A stretch of 64,000 nt of DNA from Porphyromonas circumdentaria (GTDB lineage Bacteria > Bacteroidota > Bacteroidia > Bacteroidales > Porphyromonadaceae). The stretch covers positions 1 to 64,000 of the forward strand of contig NZ_FUXE01000008.1 in the NCBI RefSeq assembly GCF_900167105.1, given 5' to 3'. Position 1 is the first letter of the stretch. Each line of letters starts with the position of its first letter. This document shows positions 34,440-43,773 of the stretch, piece by piece. The notes beneath the pieces were generated by a model, which worked only from the letters and a program-made list of their open reading frames with translations, did not search any database and was not told the DNA's origin. A program made the translations under genes and the position numbers.

Positions 34440-34913
34440 ATGGCTGTAGAGATTGAACGCAAATTTTTAGTCCGAAGCGAGAGCTTCAAACAAGAAGCAA
34501 CTCATTCGATTCTAATCAAGCAGTTCTATCTGCCACCCTCAACCGAGGGAGAAACGTTGCGAATACGCTTTGTAAACAACACTGCCTTTCTTACCCGCAA
34601 AGGCTTATCCACTCCCGATGGGTTAGCTCGCACCGAAGAGGAGCATCCTATCTCGCTTAAGGAGGCAGAACAAATGCTTCAATCTCCATTGATAGGCTCC
34701 ATCGAAAAAATGCGATACTACGTTCCCTTCGAGGGTTTTACTTGGGAGGTCGATTGCTTTTTGGGCAAACTAAAAGGGCTCATTATAGCAGAAGTAGAAC
34801 TTAAGAGCACAACAGATACTCCCCCTCTACCCGAGTGGATAGGAAAAGAGGTAACAGGCGATATACGTTACTACAATGCTCAACTATCGATAGCGCAATC
34901 CGTTCCCGAATAA
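34440..34913 (+). CDS. CYTH domain protein (triphosphate tunnel metalloenzyme)
   Basis: A single-domain protein of 157 residues. It has the defining E-x-E-x-K motif at E4-E6-K8 (VEIERKFLV) and alternating strands with paired acidic and basic residues that line the tunnel (LRIRFVNNTAFLTRKG, then IAEVELKS). Bacterial members hydrolyse inorganic tripolyphosphate or related triphosphates with Mg2+ or Mn2+; adenylate cyclase activity is a less likely alternative. It lies 18 bp after the Smr gene and 41 bp before dpp11. Confidence 0.9.
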   Translation: MAVEIERKFLVRSESFKQEATHSILIKQFYLPPSTEGETLRIRFVNNTAFLTRKGLSTPDGLARTEEEHPISLKEAEQMLQSPLIGSIEKMRYYVPFEGFTWEVDCFLGKLKGLIIAEVELKSTTDTPPLPEWIGKEVTGDIRYYNAQLSIAQSVPE

Positions 34914-34954
34914 ACTCCAATCAACATGTATTTTATTACCACTTTATTATATTT

Positions 34955-37105
34955 ATGAACAAGAGATTCTTTTTAACCCCAATTCTTGCATTTCTAATCT
35001 CCTCGGCTCTCTATGCCGATGGTGGTATGTGGTTAATGCAACAAATCAATGGTCAGATGGAGCGAATGAAAAGCCTTGGTATGCAACTCGAGGCTCTTGA
35101 CCTTTACAATCCTGAAGGTAACTCCATAAAAGATGCTGTTGTACTCTTTGACGGAGGGTGCTCTGGTGTATTGGTTTCTGACAAGGGATTACTTCTTACT
35201 AATCATCATTGCGGTTATGACCAGATACAGCAGCACAGCACAGTGCAGAATAACTATTTACAGGATGGTTTCTGGAGCTATACCCAGCAGGAAGAACTCC
35301 CCAACCCTGGTCTTGAAGCCGAGATTGTAGACAGGGTCGATGACGTTACCGAGGCCGTGAAAAAAGAACTCAGAAAAATAAAAGATCCCAATAGCATGGA
35401 CTATCTTTCGCCTAAGTTCTTGTCCTCTTTAGCCCCTATCATTGTTGGGAAAAAGATGGCCTCTCGACCTGGTTATCGTTACGAGATAAAAGCTTTCTAC
35501 GGAGGAAATCGCTACTATATGTTTACGAAAAAAGTTTTTTCCGATGTGCGTTTAGTGGCAGCCCCCCCAAGCTCAATCGGCAAATTCGGGTCCGATACGG
35601 ACAACTGGGCTTGGCCTCGACACACGGGAGACTTCTCCATTTTCCGCCTTTATGTAGATCGTAATGGCAATCCAGCTCCTTACTCAAAAGATAATGTACC
35701 CTATACCCCAAAGAAGTTCATTCGCATCAGTGCAAAGGGTGTACAAGAGGGACAATTCGCTTTCATCATGGGTTTCCCTGGTACTACTTACCGTTTCTTT
35801 ACCGCCGATGAGGTAACCGAGTGGAGTGAAATAGACAATAACATCCGTATCGAGATGCGTGGCATACGCCAAGACGTTATGCTCCATGAGATGCTATCGG
35901 ACGAAGCGATTAACATCATGTATGCTTCTAAATATGCCTATTCACAGAATGGCTATAAGCGTGCACAGGGTGCAAACTGGGCTATACGCCAGCGTGGGCT
36001 TTACAACACTAAGCTCCAACAGCAACAAGAAGTAACGAGATGGTCGCAGCAGCAAGGTAATATGCTTACGCAAAATGCCGTACAAGCAATATCAAAGTCT
36101 ATCGAACAGCGTAAAGACCTCCGTAGGCGTCATCGTTATCTCTTAGAGGGTATTCTCACAGGAATAGAGTGTAGCAAAGCTCCCGTTCCCACATCCGAAC
36201 TAATCGACTCTTGGGATAAACCCGCCCTCCGCAAAAAAGGATTGGATAACTTGAGAAAGCAGTTCGATGCTTTCTATAATGCAGACTATAGTCCTCGCGT
36301 AGACAAGGCTATTGCCATAGCACTGCTCAAACGCTATACCCAACGTATTGCACCCGAGAAACAGCCCGAGGTTATCCGCCTTGGCATTACTCAAACAGGT
36401 TCGGTAGAAGCCTTTGTAGAGTATATGTTTGAGCACTCTATTTACGTCTCAAAGGAAAAGTTCGAAGCATTCATGCAACACCCCGACAAACAGCAACTTC
36501 TCTTTGACCCTATGGGTATGTTTGCAGCATCGGTACGTGCAGAATACACCGATCTTATAGCGCAAATGGCAGCTTTCGACGCCCCTTTGGCAAAGGCGCA
36601 AAGAGACTATATCGGTTCTTGGCTGGCAATGATAGGAGAAGAAAAGCTCCCTGCCGATGCAAACTTAACTCTCCGTATCACCTATGGACAAATTAAAGGA
36701 TATTTACCCCGTAACGCCGTAGCCTATGGCGCAAAAACCACCTTAGATGGTGTTATGGAAAAGGAAGACCCTAATAACTGGGAATATGTGGTTGCCCCTC
36801 GCCTTAAAGAACTATACGCTAAGAAAGAGTTTGGGAAATATGCCAACTCAGACGGTTCAATGCCCGTGAACTTCTGTGCAACAACGCACACGACGGGAGG
36901 GAACTCAGGCAGCCCTGTATTCAATGCCCAAGGCGAGTTAATAGGTCTTAACTTCGACCGCAACTGGGAAGGTGTAGGAGGTGATATAGAGTACCTGCCC
37001 AACTACCAGCGGAGCATTATCCTCGACATTCGTTATCTTCTTTTTGTCGTGGACAAATTTGCTGGATGCCAACGATTGATTGATGAAATGAACCCTCAAT
37101 TTTAA
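34955..37105 (+). CDS. dpp11: S46 dipeptidyl peptidase, DPP11 type (acidic P1)
   Basis: An exported S46 exopeptidase of 716 residues that releases dipeptides from N-termini. A signal peptide ends near SSALYA. The catalytic His is H85 (LLTNHHCGYD) and the catalytic Ser is S651 (GGNSGSPVF). R669 (LNFDRNWE) sits where P. gingivalis DPP11 has Arg673 and DPP7 has Gly673; Arg directs cleavage after Asp or Glu. The start at 34955 gives a clean signal peptide; the longer frame would overlap the CYTH gene. Asp- and Glu-ended dipeptides are a main carbon and energy source for asaccharolytic Porphyromonas. Confidence 0.92.
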   Translation: MNKRFFLTPILAFLISSALYADGGMWLMQQINGQMERMKSLGMQLEALDLYNPEGNSIKDAVVLFDGGCSGVLVSDKGLLLTNHHCGYDQIQQHSTVQNNYLQDGFWSYTQQEELPNPGLEAEIVDRVDDVTEAVKKELRKIKDPNSMDYLSPKFLSSLAPIIVGKKMASRPGYRYEIKAFYGGNRYYMFTKKVFSDVRLVAAPPSSIGKFGSDTDNWAWPRHTGDFSIFRLYVDRNGNPAPYSKDNVPYTPKKFIRISAKGVQEGQFAFIMGFPGTTYRFFTADEVTEWSEIDNNIRIEMRGIRQDVMLHEMLSDEAINIMYASKYAYSQNGYKRAQGANWAIRQRGLYNTKLQQQQEVTRWSQQQGNMLTQNAVQAISKSIEQRKDLRRRHRYLLEGILTGIECSKAPVPTSELIDSWDKPALRKKGLDNLRKQFDAFYNADYSPRVDKAIAIALLKRYTQRIAPEKQPEVIRLGITQTGSVEAFVEYMFEHSIYVSKEKFEAFMQHPDKQQLLFDPMGMFAASVRAEYTDLIAQMAAFDAPLAKAQRDYIGSWLAMIGEEKLPADANLTLRITYGQIKGYLPRNAVAYGAKTTLDGVMEKEDPNNWEYVVAPRLKELYAKKEFGKYANSDGSMPVNFCATTHTTGGNSGSPVFNAQGELIGLNFDRNWEGVGGDIEYLPNYQRSIILDIRYLLFVVDKFAGCQRLIDEMNPQF

Positions 37106-37112
37106 TCTTCTT

Positions 37113-37430
37113 ATGGACAACGAGTTTTTAGCTCTCGAAGAGAATATAGTACGCATGCTACGCACCGTGTACGACCCCGAGATACCCGTCAATGTCTATG
37201 ACCTCGGACTGATTTACAAGGTCGATGTGGGAGAGCACGGCATTGTAACGATAACGATGACCTTGACTGCTCCCAACTGTCCCGCGGCGGACTTTATTTT
37301 GGAGGATGTACGCTTGAAAACAGAGAGTGTAAAAGGCGTGGAGCGATGCAATATCGAACTCACATTCGAACCAGCATGGCATAGAGATATGATGAGCGAC
37401 GAAGCAAAACTGGAGCTCGGATTTCTCTAA
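37113..37430 (+). CDS. MIP18/DUF59 iron-sulfur cluster assembly factor
   Basis: A 105-residue protein of the DUF59 (SufT/PaaD/MIP18) family. The typical blocks are VYDPEIPVNVYDLGLIYKV, MTLTAPNCPAADFI with the conserved cysteine, and FEPAWHRDMMSDEAKLELGF. These small proteins take part in maturing Fe-S proteins. It follows dpp11 by 7 bp and ends before a strong terminator, so it is the last gene of that plus-strand group. Confidence 0.9.
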   Translation: MDNEFLALEENIVRMLRTVYDPEIPVNVYDLGLIYKVDVGEHGIVTITMTLTAPNCPAADFILEDVRLKTESVKGVERCNIELTFEPAWHRDMMSDEAKLELGFL

Positions 37431-37500
37431 CAACCGCTTTCTCTCCTCTATCCTCCTGCTAAATAACAGTTGGAGGGATAAAGGGAAAAACTAACTACAA

Positions 37501-37540
37501 AAAAGGGTATGACCCCATCCAAGGTAAGTCATACCCTTTT
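37501..37540 (+). terminator. Terminator after the MIP18 gene
   Basis: AAAAGGGTATGAC pairs perfectly with GTCATACCCTTTT across a 14-nt loop. Confidence 0.92.
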
Positions 37541-37616
37541 CTCTATACAATCCTACTAAAAAAAAGATCTATATTCCATACCAGAATCTGCCGTTTTGTA
37601 AAAGCCTTTACTCTTC

Positions 37617-37647
37617 ATTGATTCAAAGAGTTTATTTTGTATTTTTG
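37617..37647 (+). promoter_or_regulatory. Promoter of argR
   Basis: ATTG (37617-37620), a 19-bp spacer and TATTTTTG (37640-37647) match the consensus. The ATG at 37673 follows after 25 bp. The longer frame starting at 37637 overlaps this promoter and is rejected. Confidence 0.7.
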
Positions 37648-37672
37648 CGAGAGGATACTGAGGGAATATAAT

Positions 37673-38149
37673 ATGGCTTCCAATAAAGATTTCAGACAAG
37701 CCCTTATATGCAGGCTTATCAAAAACAACAATATCTCAGATCAAAAAACACTTAAAAAACTACTGAAAGCCAATGGAATAAATATTTCACAGGGGACAAT
37801 ATCCCGAGATATTTTGGAGCTCCGTATTACCAAAGGCCGATATACCTCGTTCAGCAAAATCGGATACTACAGTCTCCCAGAAGAAAGTCTACAGGTAACG
37901 GAAGATGTGGTTCGATATCTCGGCACCAAAGGCTTTCGCTCACTACAAACCTCTGGCAATCTCTCTGTCATAAAAACAGAGGCAGGATATGCCTCCTCTA
38001 TCGCCTCTGAGATTGATGCGATGCACTCCCCATTAGTATTGGGTACCGTGGCAGGTTATGATACTATCCTTATAGTCCATCCCGAGCACTCACCCCAGTC
38101 TCACATAAAAAAGGCGTTGGGCGAAGTTATACCCGAGCTCCTCGAATAA
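37673..38149 (+). CDS. argR: Arginine repressor ArgR
   Basis: A transcription regulator of 158 residues that senses arginine. The N-terminal winged-helix domain shows LKANGINISQGTISRDILEL, with the SR recognition motif. The C-terminal oligomerisation and arginine-binding domain contains the GTVAGYDTILIV block. ArgR hexamers repress arginine synthesis and, in many bacteria, activate catabolism. It lies about 3 kb from the rocA-ctlX-rocD genes on the other strand, which are reasonable targets, though no ARG box could be made out by eye. The alkaline phosphatase gene follows by 28 bp. Confidence 0.92.
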   Translation: MASNKDFRQALICRLIKNNNISDQKTLKKLLKANGINISQGTISRDILELRITKGRYTSFSKIGYYSLPEESLQVTEDVVRYLGTKGFRSLQTSGNLSVIKTEAGYASSIASEIDAMHSPLVLGTVAGYDTILIVHPEHSPQSHIKKALGEVIPELLE

Positions 38150-38177
38150 TAGAAACAAACTTAAATTCAATAAAGCT

Positions 38178-39896
38178 ATGAAGCTAAGATCTATCCTTCT
38201 CTCATTAGCTCTCCTCTTGAGCTATGGGCATCAACTCTATGCAGGATTGCCCGAAAAGATTGCTCCTGTTAAAAATATCATTGTGATGATTCCCGATGGG
38301 ACTTCACTCTCCACCATCTCTCTGGCCCGATGGTATCAACGCTACTTGGATAAAGATAAGATACACCTGAATTTAGATCCTTTAATTAGTGGTACCGTGC
38401 TAACTTTCTCGTCCGATGCTCCCATCGGCGACTCTGCTCCCACAACCAGTTGTTACATGACAGGTATGCCGTCTCAATCGGGGTTTGTTGCGACCTATCC
38501 CGAAGCGACCGATCATGACCTTGTACCCGTTAATCCTGAGCGTGCCCTACAACCTTTAGTAACTATTTTAGAGGCTGGAAAGTGGCTTTTGAACAAGAAA
38601 TCTGGACTCGTTGTAACGTGCGATTTTACCCACGCTACACCTGCAGACTGCTCTGCCCATTCGTATAGAAGAAGCAGACGTGACTGGATTGCCCCCCAAA
38701 TGGTACACCTCCCCGTCGATGTCATGATGGGTGGAGGAACGGCTTTCATGACTCCAGAACTCAAAAATGCTCTAAAGGAGCAAAACATCACTTATATCGA
38801 AAAAGACCTTAAAGCGATGCATGCTTTCAATGGGGATAGAGTTTGGGCTCTTTTTGACGACTATGCTCTACCCTACGATCTCGACAGAGACCCTGCACTC
38901 ATTCCATCGCTTGCCGAGATGACGCAGAAAGCTCTTACCATATTGAACAAGAATAACAAAGAGGGCTTCTTCCTCATGGTCGAGGGGAGTAAGGTGGACT
39001 GGGCTGCTCATGCTAATGATCCCGTAGGTTTGGCTACAGAGATGTTAGCTTTCGATAGAGCCGTTAAAGAGGCTATCGACTTTGCTCAAAAAGATAAGAA
39101 TACGGCTATAATCATTCTCTCAGACCACGGGAATAGCGGTATGAGTATAGGATTGCAACGCTTGAAGCAGTACGACAAAGTCTCTGACAAAGAGCTTTTC
39201 GGGCACATCACCTCTATCCAAAAAACCGCTGATGGCATCTCCCTCCTTCTCAACCAGACAGAGAGCGACAAAGCACAAGAGATATTCCAAAAATATGCGC
39301 ATATTACTCTCGACAAAGAAGATTTAAACGCTCTCTACCAATGCAAATCTTACAAACATAGCCCTATACCCGTTGACCAACGTGAGGGGATTTCTGCCGA
39401 GAGAGGATTGTACAGTCAAGACTTATCGGCGGTGGTTTGCACTATTTACAGGAAGTATCTCCCCTTTGGTTTTACAACCCACGGACACACAGGAGAGGAA
39501 GTTCTGCTGGCATCTTATCACCCCGAGGGAGACAATCTCACAGGTATGATACTCAATACAGAGATCAATGAATACCTGTGTCGTCTATGGCAATTAGAGG
39601 GCAAACTGCCCCTATTGACCGATGAGGCTTATGCTCCGCATCAAAAGATCTTTGCCTCTTACCCCACGACGATACAAAAAGGGAAAAGTGATATCCCAGA
39701 GTACCTCGAAGTAAAACTTTCCAAAAAGAAAAAACTACGTATCTACCCCTTTACTCCCAAAATGGAAGTGGGTACAGATAAAGAGTTCCAAAAAGGCACT
39801 GCTCAAAAGATTAAGGCTCCCAATAATGCTGTTTGGGTAGATAAAAAGGAGACATTCTACCTCAATAGAAACGTATTAAAACTCATTGCTAAATGA
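38178..39896 (+). CDS. phoA: Alkaline phosphatase
   Basis: An exported phosphomonoesterase of 572 residues. A signal peptide (MKLRSILLSLALLLSYGH) ends near LYAG. Metal-site blocks are IVMIPDGTSLS, GDSAPTTSCYMTG with the nucleophile Ser after Asp, EGSKVDWAAHANDP, and ILSDHGNSG. The family uses two Zn2+ and one Mg2+ and frees phosphate in the periplasm. It probably serves phosphate scavenging with the Pst system at the right end of this window. Its stop overlaps the next start by 4 bp (ATGA), which indicates coupled translation with the AlkD-like gene. Confidence 0.92.
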   Translation: MKLRSILLSLALLLSYGHQLYAGLPEKIAPVKNIIVMIPDGTSLSTISLARWYQRYLDKDKIHLNLDPLISGTVLTFSSDAPIGDSAPTTSCYMTGMPSQSGFVATYPEATDHDLVPVNPERALQPLVTILEAGKWLLNKKSGLVVTCDFTHATPADCSAHSYRRSRRDWIAPQMVHLPVDVMMGGGTAFMTPELKNALKEQNITYIEKDLKAMHAFNGDRVWALFDDYALPYDLDRDPALIPSLAEMTQKALTILNKNNKEGFFLMVEGSKVDWAAHANDPVGLATEMLAFDRAVKEAIDFAQKDKNTAIIILSDHGNSGMSIGLQRLKQYDKVSDKELFGHITSIQKTADGISLLLNQTESDKAQEIFQKYAHITLDKEDLNALYQCKSYKHSPIPVDQREGISAERGLYSQDLSAVVCTIYRKYLPFGFTTHGHTGEEVLLASYHPEGDNLTGMILNTEINEYLCRLWQLEGKLPLLTDEAYAPHQKIFASYPTTIQKGKSDIPEYLEVKLSKKKKLRIYPFTPKMEVGTDKEFQKGTAQKIKAPNNAVWVDKKETFYLNRNVLKLIAK

Positions 39897-40624
39897 TGCC
39901 AATGCTGGAAGCCCAAGAAATTTATACCCACCTCTCTCGTAAAGCCAATCCGCAAAAACGAGACATCTTGATGCGTTTCTTCAAGACGGAGAGAGGTAGC
40001 TACGGAGAGGGAGATCAATTTCTTGGGGTCTCCGTGCCCGACACACGAGAGGTCGCTAAGAAATATCTTGATGCCTCAAGAGAGACCGTACAGGCACTTC
40101 TCGATAGCCCATGGCACGAGATGCGCCTTTGCGCCCTGCTAATTTTGGTAGAGCGTTTCAAGCGTAGCAAAGAAGAAGCTGAGCGCGAGGAGTTATACCA
40201 CTATTACCTTTCACAAACAAGTAGGATAAATAACTGGGATTTAGTAGATCTTTCCTGTTACAAAATCGTGGGAGAATTTCTGCTCCATAGAGACCACGGC
40301 GAACTACAACGCTTAGCCAAGAGCGATAATCTGTGGGAGCAACGTATTGCTGTCGTATCGACTATGACATTTATTCGTAAAGGGTACTTTGCCACAACTA
40401 TAAGCCTTGCCGAACAGTTGCTCTACCACCCTCACGACCTCATGCAGAAAGCAACTGGATGGATGCTTCGCGAAGTTGGGAAAAGAGACTTACGCCCCCT
40501 CGTTGCCTTCTTAGATAAATATGCAGAGAGTATGCCCCGCACCACTCTTCGCTATGCTATCGAAAAACTGCCCGAGGAGCAACGAAAGCATTATTTGGGA
40601 CTAAAGAAGAGCAAAGATCTATAA
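39893..40624 (+). CDS. alkD: AlkD-like DNA alkylation repair protein
   Basis: A 243-residue all-helical HEAT-like repeat protein. It has the AlkD family hallmarks RFFKTERGSYGEGDQFLGVS near the start, the INNWDLVDLS block near residue 115, and KATGWMLREVGKRD near the end. AlkD glycosylases remove bulky cationic lesions such as N7- and N3-alkylpurines without base flipping. It overlaps the phosphatase gene by 4 bp, an unexpected pairing for a DNA repair enzyme. Confidence 0.9.
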   Translation: MMPMLEAQEIYTHLSRKANPQKRDILMRFFKTERGSYGEGDQFLGVSVPDTREVAKKYLDASRETVQALLDSPWHEMRLCALLILVERFKRSKEEAEREELYHYYLSQTSRINNWDLVDLSCYKIVGEFLLHRDHGELQRLAKSDNLWEQRIAVVSTMTFIRKGYFATTISLAEQLLYHPHDLMQKATGWMLREVGKRDLRPLVAFLDKYAESMPRTTLRYAIEKLPEEQRKHYLGLKKSKDL

Positions 40625-40694
40625 TCCCTCTAATGCTCGTCAACACTGGCTAATTACCAGACATAGCACTGTGTTAGCTTTTGCTTTCCCTTAT

Positions 40695-40712
40695 GGGTTT
40701 GTCGTTAAACCC
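40695..40712 (+). terminator. Possible weak hairpin after alkD
   Basis: GGGTTT (40695-40700) and AAACCC (40707-40712) form a small stem without a T run. Confidence 0.2.
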
Positions 40713-40772
40713 AACAATACCAGTTTCTGTTATACTTTGCCTTCCAAGAAACAACTCTTGTTAAAGGGAGGA

Positions 40773-41057
40773 TTACTTCTTTCTGTTTCCCCAAAAGATT
40801 ATCAGCCCTATAACAAATAGAGAGAATACAACCCAAACAATGTGGGTTAAGGGGCTATCAGGGAGAAAAGAAAAACCAATAGCACAAGTAGCCAATAGAG
40901 ACATTCCTATCAAAAGAACTCTCTTAAATCTCACAATATCTATTTGCTCACGTTGCTTAGCCGAGAGCATGTTGTACCCTGCAATAAGATTTGGGAAAAA
41001 GTATCCTACAAGTCCTATGACAAAGAATAGTATCCCCATAAATATAAAAAACTTCAT
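40773..41057 (-). CDS. DUF3784 small membrane protein
   Basis: This protein has 94 residues from the ATG at 41057, where the hydrophobic start MKFFIFMGILFFVIGLVGYF begins; the frame upstream of this is ignored. Three membrane segments are visible. The loop PNLIAGYNMLSAKQREQIDI is the mark of the DUF3784 family of unknown function. It sits alone, downstream of the rocA terminator. Confidence 0.72.
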   Translation of the reverse strand: MKFFIFMGILFFVIGLVGYFFPNLIAGYNMLSAKQREQIDIVRFKRVLLIGMSLLATCAIGFSFLPDSPLTHIVWVVFSLFVIGLIIFWGNRKK

Positions 41058-41105
41058 AGCCTCAAAAGTAACATCTTTACAAAAGAAAATACTTGTAAAA
41101 CAAAC

Positions 41106-41140
41106 AAAGGTCAAAAGCTTTTTAGGGCTCTTGACCTTTT
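41106..41140 (-). terminator. Terminator of the rocD-ctlX-rocA operon
   Basis: AAAGGTCAAAAGC (41106-41118) and GCTCTTGACCTTT (41127-41139) form a 13-bp stem with one wobble. On the minus strand it is followed by GTTTTA and lies just past the rocA stop. Confidence 0.85.
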
Positions 41141-41160
41141 ATCGTTAATGTGGGTATACG

Positions 41161-42786
41161 TTAATTCAAGAACGGATAGGTGTAGTCCACAGGACTAACA
41201 AATGTTTCCTTGATGCAGCGCGCATTAGTCCAGCGAATTAAGTTGAGCATTCCGCCCGCTTTATCGTTCGTACCCGAAGCACGTGACCCTCCGAAAGGTT
41301 GCTGACCAACCACTGCACCAGTAGGCTTATCATTTATATAGAAGTTCCCTGCAGAAAAGCGCAACGCATCCATTGCTTTCTGAATAGCATAGCGATCTCT
41401 TGCAAAGATAGATCCCGTCAAGCCATAACGCCCCGTAGTGTCGACAAGAGCAAGCATTTCCTCAAACTCTTTGTCTTCGTAGACAAAGAGGGTTAGTACA
41501 GGACCGAAAATCTCTTCTTCCATCGTTTTGAAGTGTGGGTTTGTAGTAAGAATAACCGTAGGCTGTACAAAGTACCCTTCACTCTTGTCGCAACCGCCAC
41601 CGATAATAACCTCTGCATCGTTAGCACTCTTTGTATAATCAATATAGCCCTTAATCGTATCGAAAGAAGCCTCATCAATTACAGCGTTCATGAAGTTTGA
41701 GAAGTCTATTACATCGCCCATCTTAATGGTAGCAATCATAGCTTCCAAACGCTCTCGCAAGTCATTCCAGAGAGAGCGAGGTATATAAGCTCGTGAAGCA
41801 GCCGAGCACTTCTGCCCTTGATACTCAAAAGCTCCGCGTACCAAAGCGACTGCAACCTCTTGTGCATCTGCCGAGGGGTGCACAAGAACAAAGTTCTTTC
41901 CTCCCGTTTCTCCTACAATCTTTGGATACGACTTATAGGTATCTACGTGGTTTGCTATCTGTTTCCAAAGCGTATTGAACGTGGCGGAGGAGCCTGTGAA
42001 GTGAAACCCAGCAAAGTTGGGATCGGGGATTAAGGCTTTCCCTATGATACTTCCCTTCCCAGGGATAAAGTTTACCACACCATCGGGTATGCCCGCTTCC
42101 TTAAATACCTTCATCAAAAGATAGTTCGAAAGAATAGCCGTGGAGGATGGTTTCCAGACAGAAACATTACCCATCATAGCAGGAGCCATTGTTAGATTAA
42201 GAGCTATGGAAGTGAAATTAAAAGGCGTTAGAGCAAAAACAAATCCCTCCAAAGGTCTATACTCTACCCTATTGAGTATGGTAGGCTCGCTAAGAGGCTG
42301 ATCTGTGTAAATCTTAGATGCGTAATAGGTAGAGAAACGCAAAAAATCTATCAATTCACAGGGCGCATCAATCTCTGCCTGCATAGGGTTTTTACTCTGC
42401 CCCAACATAACAGAGGCTGCCAGTTCATAACGATATTTAGTACTAAAAAGCTCGCCCACTTTCAACATCAAAGAAGCTCTCTCTAACCATGGCAAACGGC
42501 TCCACTCCTTATGAGCCTTCATAGAAGCATCAATAGCCATCTTTACCTCTTTCTCTCCCGCCATATGGTACGTTGCCAACGTGTGAGAGTGCTTGTGTGG
42601 CATAACGACCTTGCCCGTTTGCCCAGTTCTCACCTCCTCTCCTCCAATGATTAGAGGTATATCAAGCGTTTCACTCTCTACCTTCTTTAAGGCTCTTTTC
42701 AAGAATTCTCTTTCTGGACTATTGGGAGCGTAACTATTTACGGGTTCGTTCTTTGGACGTTCGAAGTGATACAGAATATTATCCAT
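41161..42786 (-). CDS. rocA: L-glutamate gamma-semialdehyde dehydrogenase
   Basis: This aldehyde dehydrogenase oxidises glutamate semialdehyde (pyrroline-5-carboxylate) to glutamate with NAD+. It has 541 residues, the usual length of the long P5CDH group. The catalytic Glu is in IVGETGGKNFV and the catalytic Cys is in EYQGQKCSAASRAYI. C-terminal blocks GAVVGQQPFGGSRASGTNDKAG complete the family pattern. It is the third gene of the operon, so ornithine formed upstream is turned into glutamate here. Confidence 0.94.
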   Translation of the reverse strand: MDNILYHFERPKNEPVNSYAPNSPEREFLKRALKKVESETLDIPLIIGGEEVRTGQTGKVVMPHKHSHTLATYHMAGEKEVKMAIDASMKAHKEWSRLPWLERASLMLKVGELFSTKYRYELAASVMLGQSKNPMQAEIDAPCELIDFLRFSTYYASKIYTDQPLSEPTILNRVEYRPLEGFVFALTPFNFTSIALNLTMAPAMMGNVSVWKPSSTAILSNYLLMKVFKEAGIPDGVVNFIPGKGSIIGKALIPDPNFAGFHFTGSSATFNTLWKQIANHVDTYKSYPKIVGETGGKNFVLVHPSADAQEVAVALVRGAFEYQGQKCSAASRAYIPRSLWNDLRERLEAMIATIKMGDVIDFSNFMNAVIDEASFDTIKGYIDYTKSANDAEVIIGGGCDKSEGYFVQPTVILTTNPHFKTMEEEIFGPVLTLFVYEDKEFEEMLALVDTTGRYGLTGSIFARDRYAIQKAMDALRFSAGNFYINDKPTGAVVGQQPFGGSRASGTNDKAGGMLNLIRWTNARCIKETFVSPVDYTYPFLN

Positions 42787-42810
42787 CGTGTAAGTTGATT
42801 TATATTTTTA

Positions 42811-43770
42811 TTATTCAAAAAGAAAAGACAAGCCCTCCTCAACGACCTCTTCATCTACTTTGAGGAAAAGCTCTGCTACCATACAACGGGCAGAGCCTCC
42901 TCCGTTCTGTTCAATAGTCGTTAGTTCAGGAGCTAATATCTTACTGTAGGTTTCCAATTTTTCTACTTGATCGGGACGTAGTGAGTTATAAGCCGCCCGT
43001 GACATCAAGAGGATAGACTCTCCATTAGCATTGTGTACAGAAAGCATATTGCCAGCAAACTGCTCCACCTGTTGTAGAGAAATCTCAATAATATCGCGCC
43101 CACTACTTCTAAAACAGGCACGTAAAACACGACGCGCCTCTAAGTCGGGAATAGACTCCATACAGATTACTACATAGCGAGAGGCAATGCACATCATCAC
43201 ATTGGTGTGATAGATAGGCCGATTATTTACATCTACCGAGTCGAAAAGAATGTATTCATAGTCCAATTCGTGGCAAAACTCGGCAAGCACTTCTTCATTG
43301 GTACGTGGAGAGCGACAGGCAAAAAGCACTCGGTGTACTCGATCTAAAATCATGCTGCCCGTACCCTCCAAGAACTTTCCTTTCTTCTCCCAATCGGTCA
43401 GATTGATAGTTTTGCGCACACCAGGCATTAAGGAGAGCATATTTACCGCCTGATGTTTACGCTCAAGCTGTCTGTTCTCTGCAAGCATGGGATAGAAGAC
43501 CAACTCTCCCGTGCAGTGCGTACTAAACCAGTTATTGGGGAATATGGAGTCGGGTGTATAAGGCTCGGGCGTATCTTGAATAATGATTACACGCACACCA
43601 TTGGAGCGCAGTAATTGCACATAAGCATCGAACTCCTGCAAAGCCTTCTCTGCTACCTCGGCATCCTCTCCTCTTTTTTGGAAATAGTTATTGCCTGCCG
43701 TCTCTTCATTAAAAGCAAACTTGGCAGGACGGACCATTAAAACCGTGTCAGTGGTCTGTAAACGTTTCAT
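42811..43770 (-). CDS. ctlX: CtlX-like citrulline/arginine-deiminase-superfamily hydrolase
   Basis: A 319-residue member of the guanidino-group-modifying enzyme superfamily (pentein fold). Key residues are seen in PDSIFPNNWFSTH, EGTGSMILDR, PIYHTNVMMC (His) and GGGSARCMVAELF (nucleophile Cys). The family is annotated CtlX; a characterised relative in Francisella is a citrulline ureidase that gives ornithine, CO2 and ammonia. Its place between rocD and rocA supports feeding ornithine into glutamate formation. Arginine deiminase or dihydrolase activity is an alternative. Confidence 0.85.
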   Translation of the reverse strand: MKRLQTTDTVLMVRPAKFAFNEETAGNNYFQKRGEDAEVAEKALQEFDAYVQLLRSNGVRVIIIQDTPEPYTPDSIFPNNWFSTHCTGELVFYPMLAENRQLERKHQAVNMLSLMPGVRKTINLTDWEKKGKFLEGTGSMILDRVHRVLFACRSPRTNEEVLAEFCHELDYEYILFDSVDVNNRPIYHTNVMMCIASRYVVICMESIPDLEARRVLRACFRSSGRDIIEISLQQVEQFAGNMLSVHNANGESILLMSRAAYNSLRPDQVEKLETYSKILAPELTTIEQNGGGSARCMVAELFLKVDEEVVEEGLSFLFE

Positions 43771-43773
43771 AAT

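Noticed and set aside
34835-34954. The extended start of the S46 peptidase
   Set aside because: It overlaps the end of the CYTH gene in another frame and would bury the signal peptide that begins at 34955.
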